Notes: generated from the sequence alone by a model not told the origin. A DNA stretch of 64,000 nt from Hymenolepis diminuta (GCA_900708905.1 CAADRB010000004.1:181883-245882), one strand, 5' to 3'. Counted from the first letter of the stretch, positions 39,031 through 52,830 are shown. Made by a program: numbers and translations.

Positions 39031-39689
39031 TTATTAGTTCTTACAATATACTACAAAGAATACAAGGGAAAGCATCCCTATGGACCCTCGATGTCATTAA
39101 CTCTTTGAAAATGGAAGTAGAATGAAAAGGTACTTTTGGTAGACTTCTTGGTCCAGTGGATGGATTTCATAAAAATAAATGACCGCGAAATCAAATAAAA
39201 TCATGACATTCTCATTTTTTATATTGAGGGAATAAAGTAGATCTTAGGAAACTGAACTTCGAGAAAGCAGAAAAGTTAAAGATTTTTTGGGCTCAGACGA
39301 AGCACCATTTTTCTAATTCTTCGACTTCCACATATATTTACTCCCAATCCCCTTTTTTACATTTAACATCTCTCTCCATTTTCCCACACTTTTTTATGTT
39401 TCCCCATGAGTAAGTGATGTAAAACGTATTTTTTTTAATTATCATTTGTAATAATATCACACAAAAGTGACTACGGCTTTCAGCTCTACTTATTCCAGGG
39501 CTGATAAACTGCAAATCTTGGGCTCTAAGAATTGACGGAGGCAGGCTAAATCAATATTTGTGGTTTTTGGATAATATATATTAGTTGTTTATCATTTTTA
39601 ATAGAGCTACGAATGATTGCCTAAAAATTACGAGGAAAGATAAGCAAAGATAAGATTTCTAACTTCAAACAAAACAAGGCTTCAGATGC

Positions 39690-40200
39690 ATAGCACAGAT
39701 GAGAGGAAATAGAGTGGTGAGATTTGGTCCATAGGATACGTGATATTATGCTGTTTCCTCTCAGCTTTTTCAGAAGATCCTTAGAAGATATATGATGTCA
39801 GCATTGAGAATGGCATCCTGATATGTGGAGTTTGATCAATCCTTAAACAGTCGTAAATTGGACACCAAAAGTGTCATCGTTAATCGTTGCGCTAGAGGAA
39901 GTGTGATCTTGCCGAGAGTACAAACCACTACTTTATTTTTCGTTAGCATTCGCACACAACTGTCAGCTTCCCACCTTACCATTTTGGATCAAGTTCCATC
40001 TAGGTGAAGATTTACGATTTAGAGGCGGAAATCGACACTGTTGGCAGTCTTTGCCATGGTAGCTTCGTTCAACCGAAGATTTTCTTGGCGTCTCGATAAA
40101 TTTGCCTTGGCCATGACTTTATGTATCTATTTAGCTCCCTTAGTGCTTGATTACACGAAGGAATGCTTAGGGCAAGGGAATTTGGAAGACTCTCAATAGC
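39690..40200 (-). repeat. Repeat family R4, copy 3 (coding-like, broken)
   Basis: On the minus strand it reads IHKVMAKANLS, TMAKTANSVDFR, then LHLDGT, RMLTKNKVVVCTLGKITLPL and YQDAILNADII, with stops between. These match peptide motifs in the copies at 7865-8508 (VMVK, TVMAK, YQNAILNVDL) and 26895-27540 (TVMAKTA, IEFGKNL). The DNA landmark GAGAATGGCATCCTGATAT on the + strand matches GAGAATGGCATTCTGGTAT near 8005. Product unknown. Confidence 0.5.
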
Positions 40201-42597
40201 AATCCACAGACGATGTCACATTCGGTGGAATTTGATTTAACCATCCGCCTTAAAATTCCTTATATAATCCACCGGACACCAACTTATAAATATTAAATAC
40301 TTGAATCATATAGCTAAAATTGACTTATTACTAACAGTACCACGCTTCAATTTCCATGAAAAACTGTGTCAAACCATTCATTAGCAATGGAGAAGACTTA
40401 AATGTCATAATTAAATATATAAAAGCGTAGGATTACAGGTTATACTATAACGTTCTACCACAATTTTTTTCACCCGGCTTTCTAGAGGGACAGTTAGCTA
40501 CAGATGGAGGGTAGATTATTCTTATACCGTTCTTGGACAGTATTGGTAATCCTATACCTAACGTTAATATCTGAAATGTCATTCTTCTAATAATAGTGTC
40601 TACACATAAAATGTATTTTAACATTTGTGCCAATCTCCTGTTTTAGTGAATTATAATCAAAGCACAATCACTTTTCAAATTTCGAAATCTTCATGTTAAA
40701 TAATTCGAAACTTACCTTTTTATTGCAATTTTCAAATAAGAGAGCTCATAAGAGAACGCATACCATAAACTCTAATAAGTAACGATCATTTAATAGATTT
40801 CTTAACAAAATAGAGAGAGGAGTTGTTCCTATCGCGTTCTCTCTTCTACTAGATGAACTTGGTAGAATGTTATTGATTTTTTCACCCAATTTCTTTTTAA
40901 ACGACAATATCACTAGGCAGCTTTATGTATAACCGATTGCGCAAATATGGCAATCGGTGTTTACATATTGGTTTGCTGAAATGAACTGATATATGTTCTC
41001 GTGTTAAGATGTGCTTATTCCAATTTGATCGGAAAAAGACGATTAGTCACCGTTTACTTTAGATAGTTGACTTAAACTGAAAAATGCATAATCTTTAATA
41101 TTTCTGTAAAGGAGAAAAAAGTGAGAATTTATTTCTTGAGAGGTGAAGCCCAATTGTTTGACGCTTCTTTGTCCTGCAGACCTATCTGACACTTTAGTAA
41201 TTAATTTGGGTTAAAGTTATTTTTCAATTCAATAAATAGAGAATCGCATAGGATACCAGTTTTGCTTTCATCTATACCTTTATTTGAATACGTTTCAAAA
41301 ACAAATTTCCTCTTGATAGACAAAAGAAATCTATGTTGATAGCGATGGAGCAACCGCTTGATCTAAAAAGTTCGCAATTCCCTATTGGAAAATTTCTTTA
41401 ATGTCAAACTTACCATAAGATCGGTTGTAATTTGTCTGCTTACCCTGGTAATTAATGTTGGTACTTGTTCTTCAATCTGTACACCACATGGATTTGTATT
41501 TATTGGGGATTATTAATATGTCAAATAAATCGCTGCTGATCTCAGCTACTCACACTTAGCTCTAATAAGGATACAAGTAACTTAAGTGGTATGACCAATC
41601 ACAGAAATAACTCAGCCGATTAACAAGCTCTGAATACATTGGGTGTAATCTTGTCCATGATCCTTGGAGTCAAAATGATGGAAATTGAACATTATGACAT
41701 CACGACGTGAATTCTTCCCTTTTTTGAAAAGTTAGACATTTCAATTTTCCTTAATTCAAGTAAAGTACGATTCGCCATGTTCTGACTTTATTGCCGACTT
41801 ATTTTGACCCCACCTCCCACTCCGTTTTATAACTTGACAAATTTGTTTATTTAGGTAGTCTTCCATGATTAATATTCGCAAAGTTGTTAGTTGTACCATG
41901 GATGACAAAAGTATTAATAACTTAATGGTGATAAGATGGGTAAAATTTCCTCATGAGCTGGAGTGAAATTATTCTCTTAATTCAAACATGTGAGAATGGT
42001 GGATACTGTTACGACGATCACTGATGGAACGGAAACACATAAAAAAAATAATTTTTTGGGAATGAAATTTTGAGTTTTTTGCAATTTTTCAGCAGCCTTT
42101 TTCATTATAATAAAATATATAACTCACACTTCAAGAGTTTGTGAGAGTGATTTCCTTATTCTAGTATCTTATTCGCAAAGCTGTTGTTGATTTGAATTAA
42201 AATTACCATAAGCTTCAATCCGCTTTTTTATTATTTCGAAAATGTGCGTTTTAATCTTCCTCATTGAAAATCTTGCAAAATTTGTATGTTTAATTTGCCA
42301 GAAAAACACTCTCAAACATCAAAACAAAATTAATTGCTCAAAAATGCATGTTTTGCAAAGAAATCTCGTTTTGCCGCCTTAATCTCTCTAAATAGGTGAG
42401 AAGGTATTTTGATGGCTTTGTATGTGGTTTAAATTGATTCAGCTATGTTTAATCACTCTGGAGAAGGGATGAGACCGGGATTTCAGTTTGAAAAATACGC
42501 AGTGTTTAAGACGGATGAATCAGATGGAATTTTCTTAAAAATTGAAATATTTTTAAAAGATAAAACATTTATTGCACCTTATTGCTCTTCTCATCTC
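40201..42597. other. Intergenic, nothing firm
   Basis: There is a possible short minus-strand exon near 41454-41505 ending in a good GTAAGC donor (see findings). The remainder is AT-rich and unassigned. Confidence 0.4.
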
Positions 42598-42930
42598 TTG
42601 TAAAGTATGGCTCTTCTACACTATTATAATATTAGGAGGTGCGGTTTCTGATTAAGATGTTCATTTCATTTGATTCAGGCGAGGAAAGAGAAATATGGAG
42701 GACGAGCAATCACTCCAAGACACCTTATTAAAAAAACAAAAACTGTATACATATAAATACAATTCATCTTCATATTGTTGAAATCTTGAGATCAAAATAC
42801 CTGTCAGACAACAGATTTTAGCCCGAATGACTGTCAAGTCGTGAAGAACTGCGTTCGCCCACATATTGAAAAGGATAGTGGGCAACCCAGAGACACCTTT
42901 TGGGAATTGATAATCCCAAAACAAAACATC
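42598..42930 (+). repeat. Interspersed repeat family R3, copy 2
   Basis: Landmarks in order: TTGTAAAGTATGGCTCTTCT, ACACTATTATAATATTAGGA, GGAAAGAGAAATATGGAGGA, CACTCCAAGACACCTTATTA, TTCATATTGTTGAAATCTTG, AGATCAAAATACCTG, AGCCCGAATGACTGTCAAG, TTCGCCCACATATTGAAAAG, GTGGGCAACCCAGAGACACC and TTTTGGGAATTG. This is the clearest copy of the family. The minus-strand open frame across it is a shadow. Confidence 0.65.
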
Positions 42931-44165
42931 AACATTGCTATGGTAAGCTTTATTTTATCGGTCTCCAATTGACATCCGTGTTGTCCTAACTTGAAGGAAG
43001 CTGTCCAAGTCTCAAATTGTGTGCAGTTATTGAGGGAAGGTAAAAAATAATTGTAATTTTAATTAAATGGAGGAGAGAAAGTAAATTAAAACATTTGAAA
43101 TTTAAATTACACATATTCGCCTTTTATTTCTTAAATCTCTTATATGAAACATGCTGATTGTAAGTGGTTTTGCAAATAAAACACTGGAGGTACGTATCCA
43201 ACAGATTCTGGCCAGTAATGTAAATGGCTATTCGAACTAGTTATTTCTGAACAGCATTTGTGAGTTTCTCAATGCCATTTCTTGTGGATCAAGGTTGATA
43301 ATTGCTGGGTAATGTCTCAATATCTCACTAAAATGTAAAACTGTATGCCTCCTTACCTAGCATTTATGGTCTTCCTGGTACCTTAACCTCAGTAATGTAT
43401 TGAAAGGGTAGAATTGACCAACTTGCCAATTGGCTCTAAACATCGTGAAAATGAAAGCACTCGAGAAATTAGAAAATAAATGTTGAAGTGTAAGCTCCAT
43501 AGTGAAAAAAAGCGAAGTGTTGGATTAAAAAAGATGATAAAGTGTATTTCTTTATTATTGTGCTTAAGGCTATTTTTATACCTTTGATTTTATGTAAAGT
43601 GAACCAGATGAATACACTCTATTCAAAAGAGAATACGATTAAATCTATCTCTCAATTACTATTTGCTGATCGGGCAATTAACATAATGTGCGGTTTAGAT
43701 GGCCACGCTGAATGAAAAGATTTTATGCCACCTGTTAGATGAAGCAAGAACAATACTAGACACATTAATAAATCGTGGAAATATTATAATTTTATTGAGG
43801 GAGTGATAGCATCAAAAACCCCCTCAGGCGAAGTAGCAAAATATCCCAGTAAGAGATTGGAGTACATAATGAAGTCGAGATGTCAAGAGTATTCCTACAC
43901 TTGAACACTGGAAACTGTGAGTTGTCAACTTTGACACAAGGGGTAAATTTACCTATACTAGATCCTATTGTTCAAAAGCAGATTTTCATGATTTGATTCC
44001 TGAATTTCTGGTCCGGTTCATTTCTGTGATATTCTGCGGCTATTGGCCAGTAGATTAAAATGAATAGTCAATCATGTCGTCCGAACTAATTTCTATCTCC
44101 TTACAGCCATCAGTAGGCAAATGAGACTTTAAGAAATAGTAATACGTTCGTTTATTTGTAATACC
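42931..44165. other. Intergenic, nothing identified
   Basis: There is a weak similarity between 43305-43400 and 54355-54420 (TATCTCA, TGTAAAACTGTATGCCTCC versus CAATTGTATATCTG), possibly an extension of R3. No gene. Confidence 0.4.
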
Positions 44166-44350
44166 AGTTGCACATCGGTCACCACGCTTCTCTGTCATGG
44201 CAGGGGCCACTGATTCCATTCCCACCGGCGCACACCCAGTGAGCGGGCTTGCCAATGAAATGGAGGCAATAGAATTCGAAGCTCTCACCAGGGAGGCTCT
44301 GTGATGCTTCTCTATACCCAAGATAAGCGTTGGGAAACGGACTTGGGGAT
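44166..44350 (+). mobile_element. tRNA-derived SINE, nearly full length
   Basis: The body matches the reference: GCGCACACCCAGTGAGCGGG, CTTGCCAATGAAATGGAGGC, AATAGAATTCGAAGCTCTCA, CCAGGGAGGCTCTG, CTCTATACCCAAGATAAGCG and TTGGGAAACG. The head (GTTGCACATCGGTCACCACG) is diverged. It accounts for the central third of the 172-codon minus-strand open frame at 44055-44573, which is therefore not a gene. Confidence 0.75.
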
Positions 44351-46945
44351 TACTATTGTTATTTACTTCATTAGATTGGAGATAGAATTTAGATATGGGA
44401 TAATATTTTTCAATACTAAATTTACCGTGGAAGGGGAAGCAGGTTGGTAAATTTGGAGATCTTGATCCTGAAGCCAGCGATCTCTGTATAATCAAAGCTG
44501 CAATTTGCCTCTCTTTGACCTTAAAGATCTGATGACTGGAGCAATTAGGTGTTTTCCGTTCAGTTAAAGACACCTGCGCAGGTAGTTATAGATTACGGCT
44601 CCCAAAAGCGTAGGCTATTTTGTCAACACTTCCATGTTACATGTTTACATGGATTTGATGGTATAATAACACATACAGTCGAATATTTTCGATTTTAAAA
44701 GATGATATAGTGGAGCCGCTGCCATCTCTGGAGTTAAAGAGTTGAGTTGTGATATGTATCAAGGATACTTAATAGCAAGGTAACTATCAGAATAATAGGT
44801 AATGTGTTTTATTTCTTTCCGTTTCCTTCCGTTTATTCTTCCTGATATGAAATATTCATTTAAAAAATTTCGATTCGGATTTTCATGTATTAATACATAG
44901 GTCAATCAGACATATAGAATAACAATTTTGAAGGTGCATTCATTTTGAACTGTGGGCGATATTGTTCGTTCATATATTTAACTATAACAATCTCTAAATG
45001 CAATATTATCATCACAATATTGGTTTTCAAATGAGATTAACACAGTGAAACTCCGAGAATAACTCTTAGTATTGCTTTTATTGAAACTATCCTCAGATCG
45101 TAATTTTCTTAAATATCCCCACCCTAAACAGTCCTGATACTGACTGAAGATTATGTATTAAATTAATAATGCATACTTTCTACTTATTAATTATGAGTAG
45201 AGTATATTTATAACACTTTCGTTTCAGCAAGGTTTTCCTAAAATGGCACCATTAATAAACAGTCATTCCAGATGGATTGTGGATAGCAGTAAATTGACAT
45301 CGACAACAGAATAATCATTAGATAAGAACATTAACGAACTTAATGCAATCCGAGTTTAAAAGTAAAAGTATTTATAACATACCTTTTCTGATCGATTTTA
45401 TATTTACTTTCCATACAGATTTTATATATCTCCATAGGTAAATAAGTATAATATCTTTAATTTATATCTAATATATTTGTAAACTGATACACTATAATTA
45501 GTCGATATCACCAGGGTCATGAGCTTAGTTATATTCTTTCATTTCTTTAAATTTTACAAATCTGTCTTTAGGTAATGGAAAGAATTCATTCAAATCAGAA
45601 TTTGAGCATTAAAATTGTCTTCTCTTAATTTTAGTTTTCACATTGTGCTTTCGACTTTCAAGAGATCGGGAACTACTAAAATACCTATAAAACCTATAAT
45701 CGGCTATCCGATTACAAGTTCATTGAAATCTCAATGGCTCAATAGCAAAAATTCAAAGTTTCGTCTTCTTAATCTATTTTAATATCTCTAGATTTCCTTC
45801 TAATAATCACCAAATTATCAATCCATCAATAATTAGTATACGGTATATTACTCATTATTATTCATGACGATGCAAAGCGAACTTTAGGAGGCTTTGATCA
45901 TGGAATAGCATCTGAACATAGGAAATGGCCAAATAGTCCAGTGAAGGTCAAAATTGAGCCCGGATAGCAAATTTTAGAAGCTCATCTGATTCCTAGTATT
46001 CTAGACGAATTTATTTGAATCTTATTGGCCATTTGATTTTACTGAATTTTTAGTCAATACCACTTGGATTTATTTGTTGATTCCTACAATCATATGCATG
46101 TTGGTGTGACTAGCAAAACCATTTTAAACACCGATACGAGATTTGATAAATCAATGTTTTGTAAACGGTTTCCAGTTTTTGGTGCAGCTATTGTTCTTCC
46201 AGATAAGTTATATAAATAGAATTGAAAAGATTACATTATCCTGTGGTGCAAAAGTAGAGTTGATAACCTCTCATATGTTGTGTGCTCTATTATTATTTTT
46301 AAGTAGCAATCTTTATCATTTGGGGTTTTTTTGAGACCACGAGAACCAATAATTTTAAAGAGTTTCATTATAAGGCAAGAACTTTGTCTATAGTCGTTAT
46401 ATGCACGTATGAAGCAGGCTATCACATTTTTATCGAAATTTCGCAATACCGAGTTAATGTGCTAACTTTACTCAAACTTTGTGACGATTTCACATTCATA
46501 CTTCTGCACATTTACATTTTCAGAAGTTTTTTTATGGAAAGTTGGAAAAGTCTAGAATAAAATGAGTAAACATTTCGTTTCACAAAGCTGGATCATTGTT
46601 TATAAATATGAGCTTATACGCGTTTTAATTCAAATTCTTAAAAGCTATTCGTAATATTTTCTTAAAGTATTGCTTTTTCTAATGAACTAATAAGTTTCTT
46701 ATGATTTTTTAACTGTCTTATGATTAAATTTAAGCTTGCGATTTTTATGCCAGTCAAAAATAAAACAATTTGTCAATTTTCCCTTATCCGAATGTCATTT
46801 TTTAACGTTTTTTCATTTGTTTTGTGTTTCAAAGGTCACCTAACGACGCGTACGTACAGAATAAAAATGATGAACAAGTTCCTCCTAAAGGAGGCTCAGA
46901 CTGCTGGTTTTATGCTCAAAATGAGCTCTGAAAAGCACTATTCTT
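44351..46945. other. Intergenic, nothing identified
   Basis: Strongly AT-rich with no supported gene, RNA or repeat. Confidence 0.5.
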
Positions 46946-47151
46946 GCCTGTGGTGCAGTAGTCAACGTGCACGTCTGTTAAATCAGAGATCACAAGATTG
47001 ATGATTATCGATTTACGGATGGCCAATTGAATTAGTTAATTTTCGAATAGTAGAGTGCGAGATTCCCGGGAGAGCGACTCAAGGGTGCCTTCACTCCAAC
47101 CAAATTAAGCTTTGGTAACGCTTCTTCCGGTGGGCTTGGGAAACTTTGCAT
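46946..47151 (+). mobile_element. tRNA-derived SINE, diverged full-length copy
   Basis: The head GCCTGTGGTGCAGTAGTCAA, CGTGCACGTCTGTTAAATCA, GAGATCACAAG keeps an A box-like GTGGTGCAGTAGT. The 3' end has TTGGTAACGCTTCTTCCGGT, GGGCTTGGGAA. The middle is diverged. Confidence 0.65.
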
Positions 47152-49708
47152 GCATAAGAACATTTAGGATTTCTTTTATTCCTATATTTGTCATTTCGAC
47201 AGTTTCTGTAGCTGAAGTAATTGTTTGAAACTTGTCAAAAATTTATCCCGTTGTATCGCTATTAAAAACGGTGGTTTTTGAAAGAGATAAGTAGAACCAA
47301 AGGAGCCAATCTAAGACCATTTGAATTTACAAGAATTCATACGAATGTATACATTTATTAGAAAGGAAACCATTAAGTCCCACTCCTTATCTGTCATCAA
47401 ATTGGGCTTCCCTAAAGCATAATAGCTTCAAGTCAAAGATCTTTTACTTTTATAGAGGTGTATATGGCGGGAGAGAGAAGGGAGCATGAGTTTATATGAA
47501 GTTCCACACGAATCATATCTGCTGGGCGATCATTTTGTAGTCGTAGAACCTTGGATGCTGGTTGTCTCTTCTACCGTGAAGAGAGGAGGTACTCACAAAA
47601 AGGGTAGAACGTGATTGGGTAAGATCAAGAAATCATAATAATAAAAAGAATGCCTTATTACTAATGATGTCAATACTTTATTATATCTGTATATTTATTT
47701 TTTATTTTTTCCATTATTACTGAAATACCGATCAACTCTTAAATTGTTTAACTGAATCGATCTGAATTACTCCAGGCCATTCATAGTTCGAATTGAACTA
47801 AAATCAAGTTTTCGCTATACGAACGAGAACTTTTGTTTTTTTCAATATTCCGGTTGGGATATCGGCTTGTAGATCGAAAAGCTTTTACTCTTTGTAACTT
47901 TGTATTTAGTGACCCTACTATTTAGCCCCCAACAGCCTTACCTATCTACAATCTGAATTTGTGCACTATGGCTAATATAACCACTCTCTCACTAGATAAC
48001 ATCACTAACGTCATAGAGAATATGAATTAGTAAGTAAGGGTTTCCATAGCGTATTTTAGATAAAGCGGAGAAATAATCTGGCTAAAAAATTTGCCCAAGT
48101 TTTAACAGCTTTGCTATTCTGATCACAAGACACCTGCTAATGCCACTTGACAGCACAGACATACAGATTTGCATAGATGAAATGTACACATAATAAGCAG
48201 ATGACGTCAAGAAAAACTCTCTATATTTCGTCGCCAACTGTTGATTAAAATAATCGACCCCATTACTGATCAATGAGGTTATTAAATGTTGCTATTAAAT
48301 CCAACAGATTATGGATGACTGCAAGTTAATCTTTGTTCTACCTTGCCTTATCTATTTATTCAGAATTGCAACTTCTTTAATACTGAACTTCATTCTGTTC
48401 TACACGTGACTTTCCTCCATCTCCTTAGTTATCGACTTTCCCGTTAACTTGCTCTCCTCCTACTGAGGTCTAATGTACTTCATCTCAGCATCTTTTCCTG
48501 CAAATTAGTTTACATTCTCTTTCTGTTGTCTACTGGTAAAAATATTCAATGTGCAGGACTACCTAGTTTTTTCTGCGTTTTTTCTCGAAATTTGGGAAAT
48601 ATCATAGGCTGCATTCAGATACAGCTCGAACTGTTATTTTGAAAAGATATATTTGCACCTTTTCACATCAGTGAAATCATTCGTGGGGCAAATAACAGAA
48701 TTTTGGAAGGTTTCTTGATCTTCCTTCCGGTTTAATTTTCATTTATTTAGGATTCGATTCCATATGATGAACTATATCCCTTATGAAAAGTGGGTGAATA
48801 AATGAATTTCAAGTCCATTTACAATAAGACCTTTTAATGCACTGAGTTCGCCATTAACTTTTACTCCATTTCTCCCTATTTCGTCCCTTATGACGCCATT
48901 TGGATCTTCCTAGAGTTCAGACGCTTACTCATGGATAATACTGAAACTATTCGTGTTTTTGTCTTTTGATTACATTATCGCATATTCTTCTTGATGCGTA
49001 ATGGATGACATGAAGTAGCCAATCATATTTTATTATCACAATAGCTAACAAACGGTCCTCTGTCGTCCCTTTATTGTGAGAAATAGTGGGATTCTGACCC
49101 TCATTTAAGTATGAACATTATGGTTTGAAAGACAAATACTGCTCACCTTAATCTACACAAAAATAATGAAAATTCTACGCGTATTCTGAAGATTAGCCTG
49201 GATCCAAGTGTCCTCTTCTTTAACCTTCGTTTCATTTTAATTTTTGACGTATTTTTAACTGTCACCTTCATTCACTTAAAGAGTCCGACTAATTTTCTAT
49301 TTCGTTTTGCGTCTATTTTATTTTTGGCCATTAAATTATTTATCGATTTTCCAACACTATGAAATTAATATTACTTGATGATAGCGCAGTATTTTGGCGA
49401 ACTAAGTTACAAGCTGCCGATTGTATCGTTTCCCTCAAAAGTAAAAACAATCTTCCACTCAAATCCCATAATTCTGATTTGGAAAGGGTGTTTGTCCACC
49501 GCTGGTGATTAGGAAGCTCCTAAACTTTAAGGAAATATCCTAACCTAAAAGAGTCAGTGAACTTGGATTTTGTTTCCACAACTTTGATGACCCTAGGCTC
49601 CGCCATAGCTTTCTTATTCAAAATGTTTTTGCATTATAGTTATTATTAGAGACTAAGGAATTTATTTTGTATGGAACATACATTTATTAAAAGAACACTC
49701 AAACTCGC
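47152..49708. other. Intergenic, nothing identified
   Basis: AT-rich; no gene, RNA or repeat that I can support. Confidence 0.5.
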
Positions 49709-49860
49709 CAACGCTCATATTGGCGAAAAACCCTCCCCCTTCCCCTGGTGAGAAATTCGAATTCTGGTACCCTCTTTATTAACCGGACTTTGCTAGTGTG
49801 ATTGGTCATTCCATTCACTGGATGTGCACCGTTAGGTATCTAATTCTTGGTCGCAGACTT
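49709..49860 (-). mobile_element. tRNA-derived SINE, minus orientation
   Basis: The + strand shows the reverse complement of the body: CAACGCTCATATTGGCG, CCCTGGTGAGAAATTCGAAT, TCTGGTACCC, GCTAGTGTGATTGG and CACTGGATGTGCACC. The tRNA-like head is lost beyond 49860. Confidence 0.65.
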
Positions 49861-52194
49861 CAATTGCAGCCAAGTAGATTTAATAAGATAGGTTGGTTAG
49901 AGTTATATGTTTACAAATTGTAATTGTTGCCTCCTAAATAAAATAGAAATGTCGAGCTAGCTTAGTCAGTGGATGTAGAACACGAGCATAAGCGGAAATA
50001 TATGTAAACATACAATTAGGATGAATTTATAAATAATCTAATAAAAACCATCATACTAGTCCTCTTGTCCATACGTTCAGACGAGCTAAGATAGGTGAAT
50101 TCTGATGTATCAAAGACCTAGGGAAATAATCTAGATAACCCTCAAGGTTTGACAACTTACGATTAGTTTAAATATTCAAAGCTAAAAAAATTAGTGGTGA
50201 TTCCTTAAATTGACGTAATAACGTCAGATACGGGACCCAAGTAAGATTTTAGCCCAATGGAGAATCTGGGCATTAAATGTTTTAAAGTATCATCCTAGCC
50301 AGTCAGTAGGACTGCTTCTAGGGCTTTTATGAACCAGCAGGATTTCCATGCTGGCATCCCATCGGACGTAATTGAAATGAATTAGGAAATCAGGATTAAG
50401 AAAATGCGAATGAATGCAAACATTCGCTCTTGTAAACGAACATCTACCAAGGTTTTCATTCAATCGCTTTCAACCGGACACTCTCAAAAACGCTCTCTAG
50501 TAACAGAGTTTGTAATGTTGAGGGGAAGTTATGAATTCAGACCAAAATTTAACATTTCTGCTCCCCTCAGTAAATATTGTAATGATAACCATATATCCTT
50601 TGTCCAAATCGTATCGTTGATGAAACTAGTCGTTCAACTGGGTTAAATAATAAAGCAGTGCAAGAAAATGAAAAATAACTTTAATATGTGAAACTGAAAA
50701 TAGGAGTTAAGTGGTATTGCGAAGATACAGCCGAATCGCAAGTACTGAGTTTACTGACAAAAAAATGAACTGAACACGTCAATTTGGATTCCCAGTAATC
50801 GGCCTATGTTGTGGAAAAATACACTTGGAATTAGATAAAAGGTATTAAAACAGGATTGAATTTATTTGTGCCAGTCAGTTAGTGAGTCAAATTACTCGCA
50901 ACATGGTGACATGTGCTCTTTGACAGGATAATGAATACTTATATGCAAACCTCATCATTACTAACCTCTGGTGTGGTTAAGCACATCCAATATTATTTAA
51001 TAAATCAGGCTCAATTCTTATCGCAGTTGGCGTATTTTCACGCACTTTTAAATCAGTTATGCTCTTCTCCATCGCTTTCTACAGATACTGCAAAATGTTA
51101 AAACCTGAGTAAGGCATCAGAGAAAAATATTTTTTCTATGAGACATTTCTCTACTTATTAACAACTGATTGTGGCTTTAAAAATACTTCTCATAAGGTGA
51201 TCTGGAGGCGACTATGCCAGAAACTCACATTTCACCACCCCCTCCTGCTAACCAGAATTAACAGTTAACAATGAGGTGGGATCGATATTGCACGTCTGGC
51301 ACGTGGCAAAGCATTGTTTTGTATCCATTGGCATCCGTTTTGCTGATGCTAACACTTACTCCTTCACCAACGCATTGCCATGGAAATTTAATTTATTGTT
51401 CAAATGTATATTTAAAAGATACACCAATAGAACAATAACGGCCCAGTTAAATTTATTTTCTAGAAAAATGGATTCCTTTTAGCCTGTTTAACGTATTGTA
51501 TGTTAGTACAAATGACCTAGAAGATTCCAGAGAGGACATGTCCTATCTAGATTCCTTCTTAATAATATTGACAAGTTATGAGCTATGATAGAAAATTACA
51601 AAAGTCAAATAGAGGTTATTATCATACAGAATTAGGTTGTTTAAAAAGCACCATCTGAATACCACATGTTTTAACAAAACTGCCAATCAAAATAGGTGGA
51701 AAATAAAGAACTGTGAACCTTAACTGCACCTTTCCACTTTTGGATACCAGGAATTCACATATTGTATATACCAAACTTAAAGTTATCGATCTTCGGCAAG
51801 TGCATACTTTAGATAAATTGTGAAGAGTGTTCACAAATAGCATTCTCGAACATTTCATTTTAAAAATATTTATATTTGCGTAAACAAATGTTATAACATG
51901 TTGCCAAAATGTTGTAATGCGTGGTCAACTCCGCGTCATCGAGTTTGCTACAATTACTCAGACATAGAAAGAGATTTATCAAGACGAAATCACTCTGGTA
52001 ATCAGACTATTAGGTAGCCAAATCGATTATATTTGATGTATTCGATCGGAAATGCCAATAATACACTCAGAGCACATGTAATGAACTATTGATTATTTGA
52101 TATGCAAAAACACCAGTGACGATACCTGCGCTGCCAAAATTGGTCAACTGATCAGATAATCATTTGTCCCGTATCAAATACCCCATAAGTAAAT
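49861..52194. other. Intergenic, nothing firm
   Basis: A possible SINE scrap (minus) lies near 51220-51255 (AAACTCACATTTCACCACCC). No gene supported. Confidence 0.4.
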
Positions 52195-52505
52195 TTATTT
52201 TTTTAATAATGGACTGTAAATCTTTCTCCTTTCGCCTCCTGGAGTCCGAATAGATACAGCTTTATACAGGGAACCAAGCAGTTATAAAACAAACGTTTAT
52301 TGACGAGAATAAGGTTCTGTTTATGACCTTGTCGTAGGATTTGTCCCAGTAGTGATTGGTCGGAGGAGATTAAACTAATCATCGAACTGCGTAAATAGAC
52401 GTGTCGGAATAGGTCAGAATTGACCCCCCAGTCCAATGAATGGGGGTTGACCTCGTCATGCCATAACGTGGCCATAACCCGTAATTGAACTTCTGGTACG
52501 TGTCA
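52195..52505 (-). mobile_element. LTR-like segment
   Basis: On the minus strand it starts TGACACGTACCAG (near 52505) and is GC-richer than its surroundings. It carries GGTTATGGCCACGTTATGGC, a CAATAAACG polyadenylation-like motif (near 52295), a TATAAAGC motif near 52263 and CTCCAGGAGGCGAAAGG. This layout (TG start, TATA, AATAAA, promoter-like composition) is typical of an LTR, but no partner LTR, target-site duplication or internal domain was seen. The 90-codon minus-strand open frame is probably a by-product. Confidence 0.35.
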
Positions 52506-52619
52506 GAATAATCTTTAGCCTTCCTTTCAATAATAAAGTATCATCTAAGTTACTTTAATCAATGTTAACATTGGTCCTCAGAAAAATTTTTAACCAATCA
52601 CTTGTAATTGAAAGTTCTG

Positions 52620-52830
52620 TGAACCAAGAAATCTTGAATTTTGGAGCATGAGTTAACCATTAGGTAAAACTGTACAACCCGAATAGAAAAATCCCTTGAA
52701 ACAAGACTCTCTCGATACCATGGCTCTTTTACAATCCCACCCATTTTACTCATTTATTAGACATATAGTTAGCCGATGTCACTCGCTTTCCCACAATGAA
52801 AAAGATTCTAGTGAGCTGGCTGTCATCACC
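52620..52830 (+). repeat. Interspersed repeat family R2, copy 2
   Basis: Landmarks: CTTGAATTTTGGAGCATGAG, ACTGTACAACCCGAATAGAA, TGAAACAAGACTCTCTCGAT, ACCATGGC, GCTTTCCCACAATGAAAAAG. It matches 16047-16290 and 62080-62350. Confidence 0.6.

Noticed and set aside
44055..44573. 172-codon minus-strand open frame
   Set aside because: Its centre is the antisense of a SINE copy (44166-44350) and the rest has no motif, so it is an accidental open frame.
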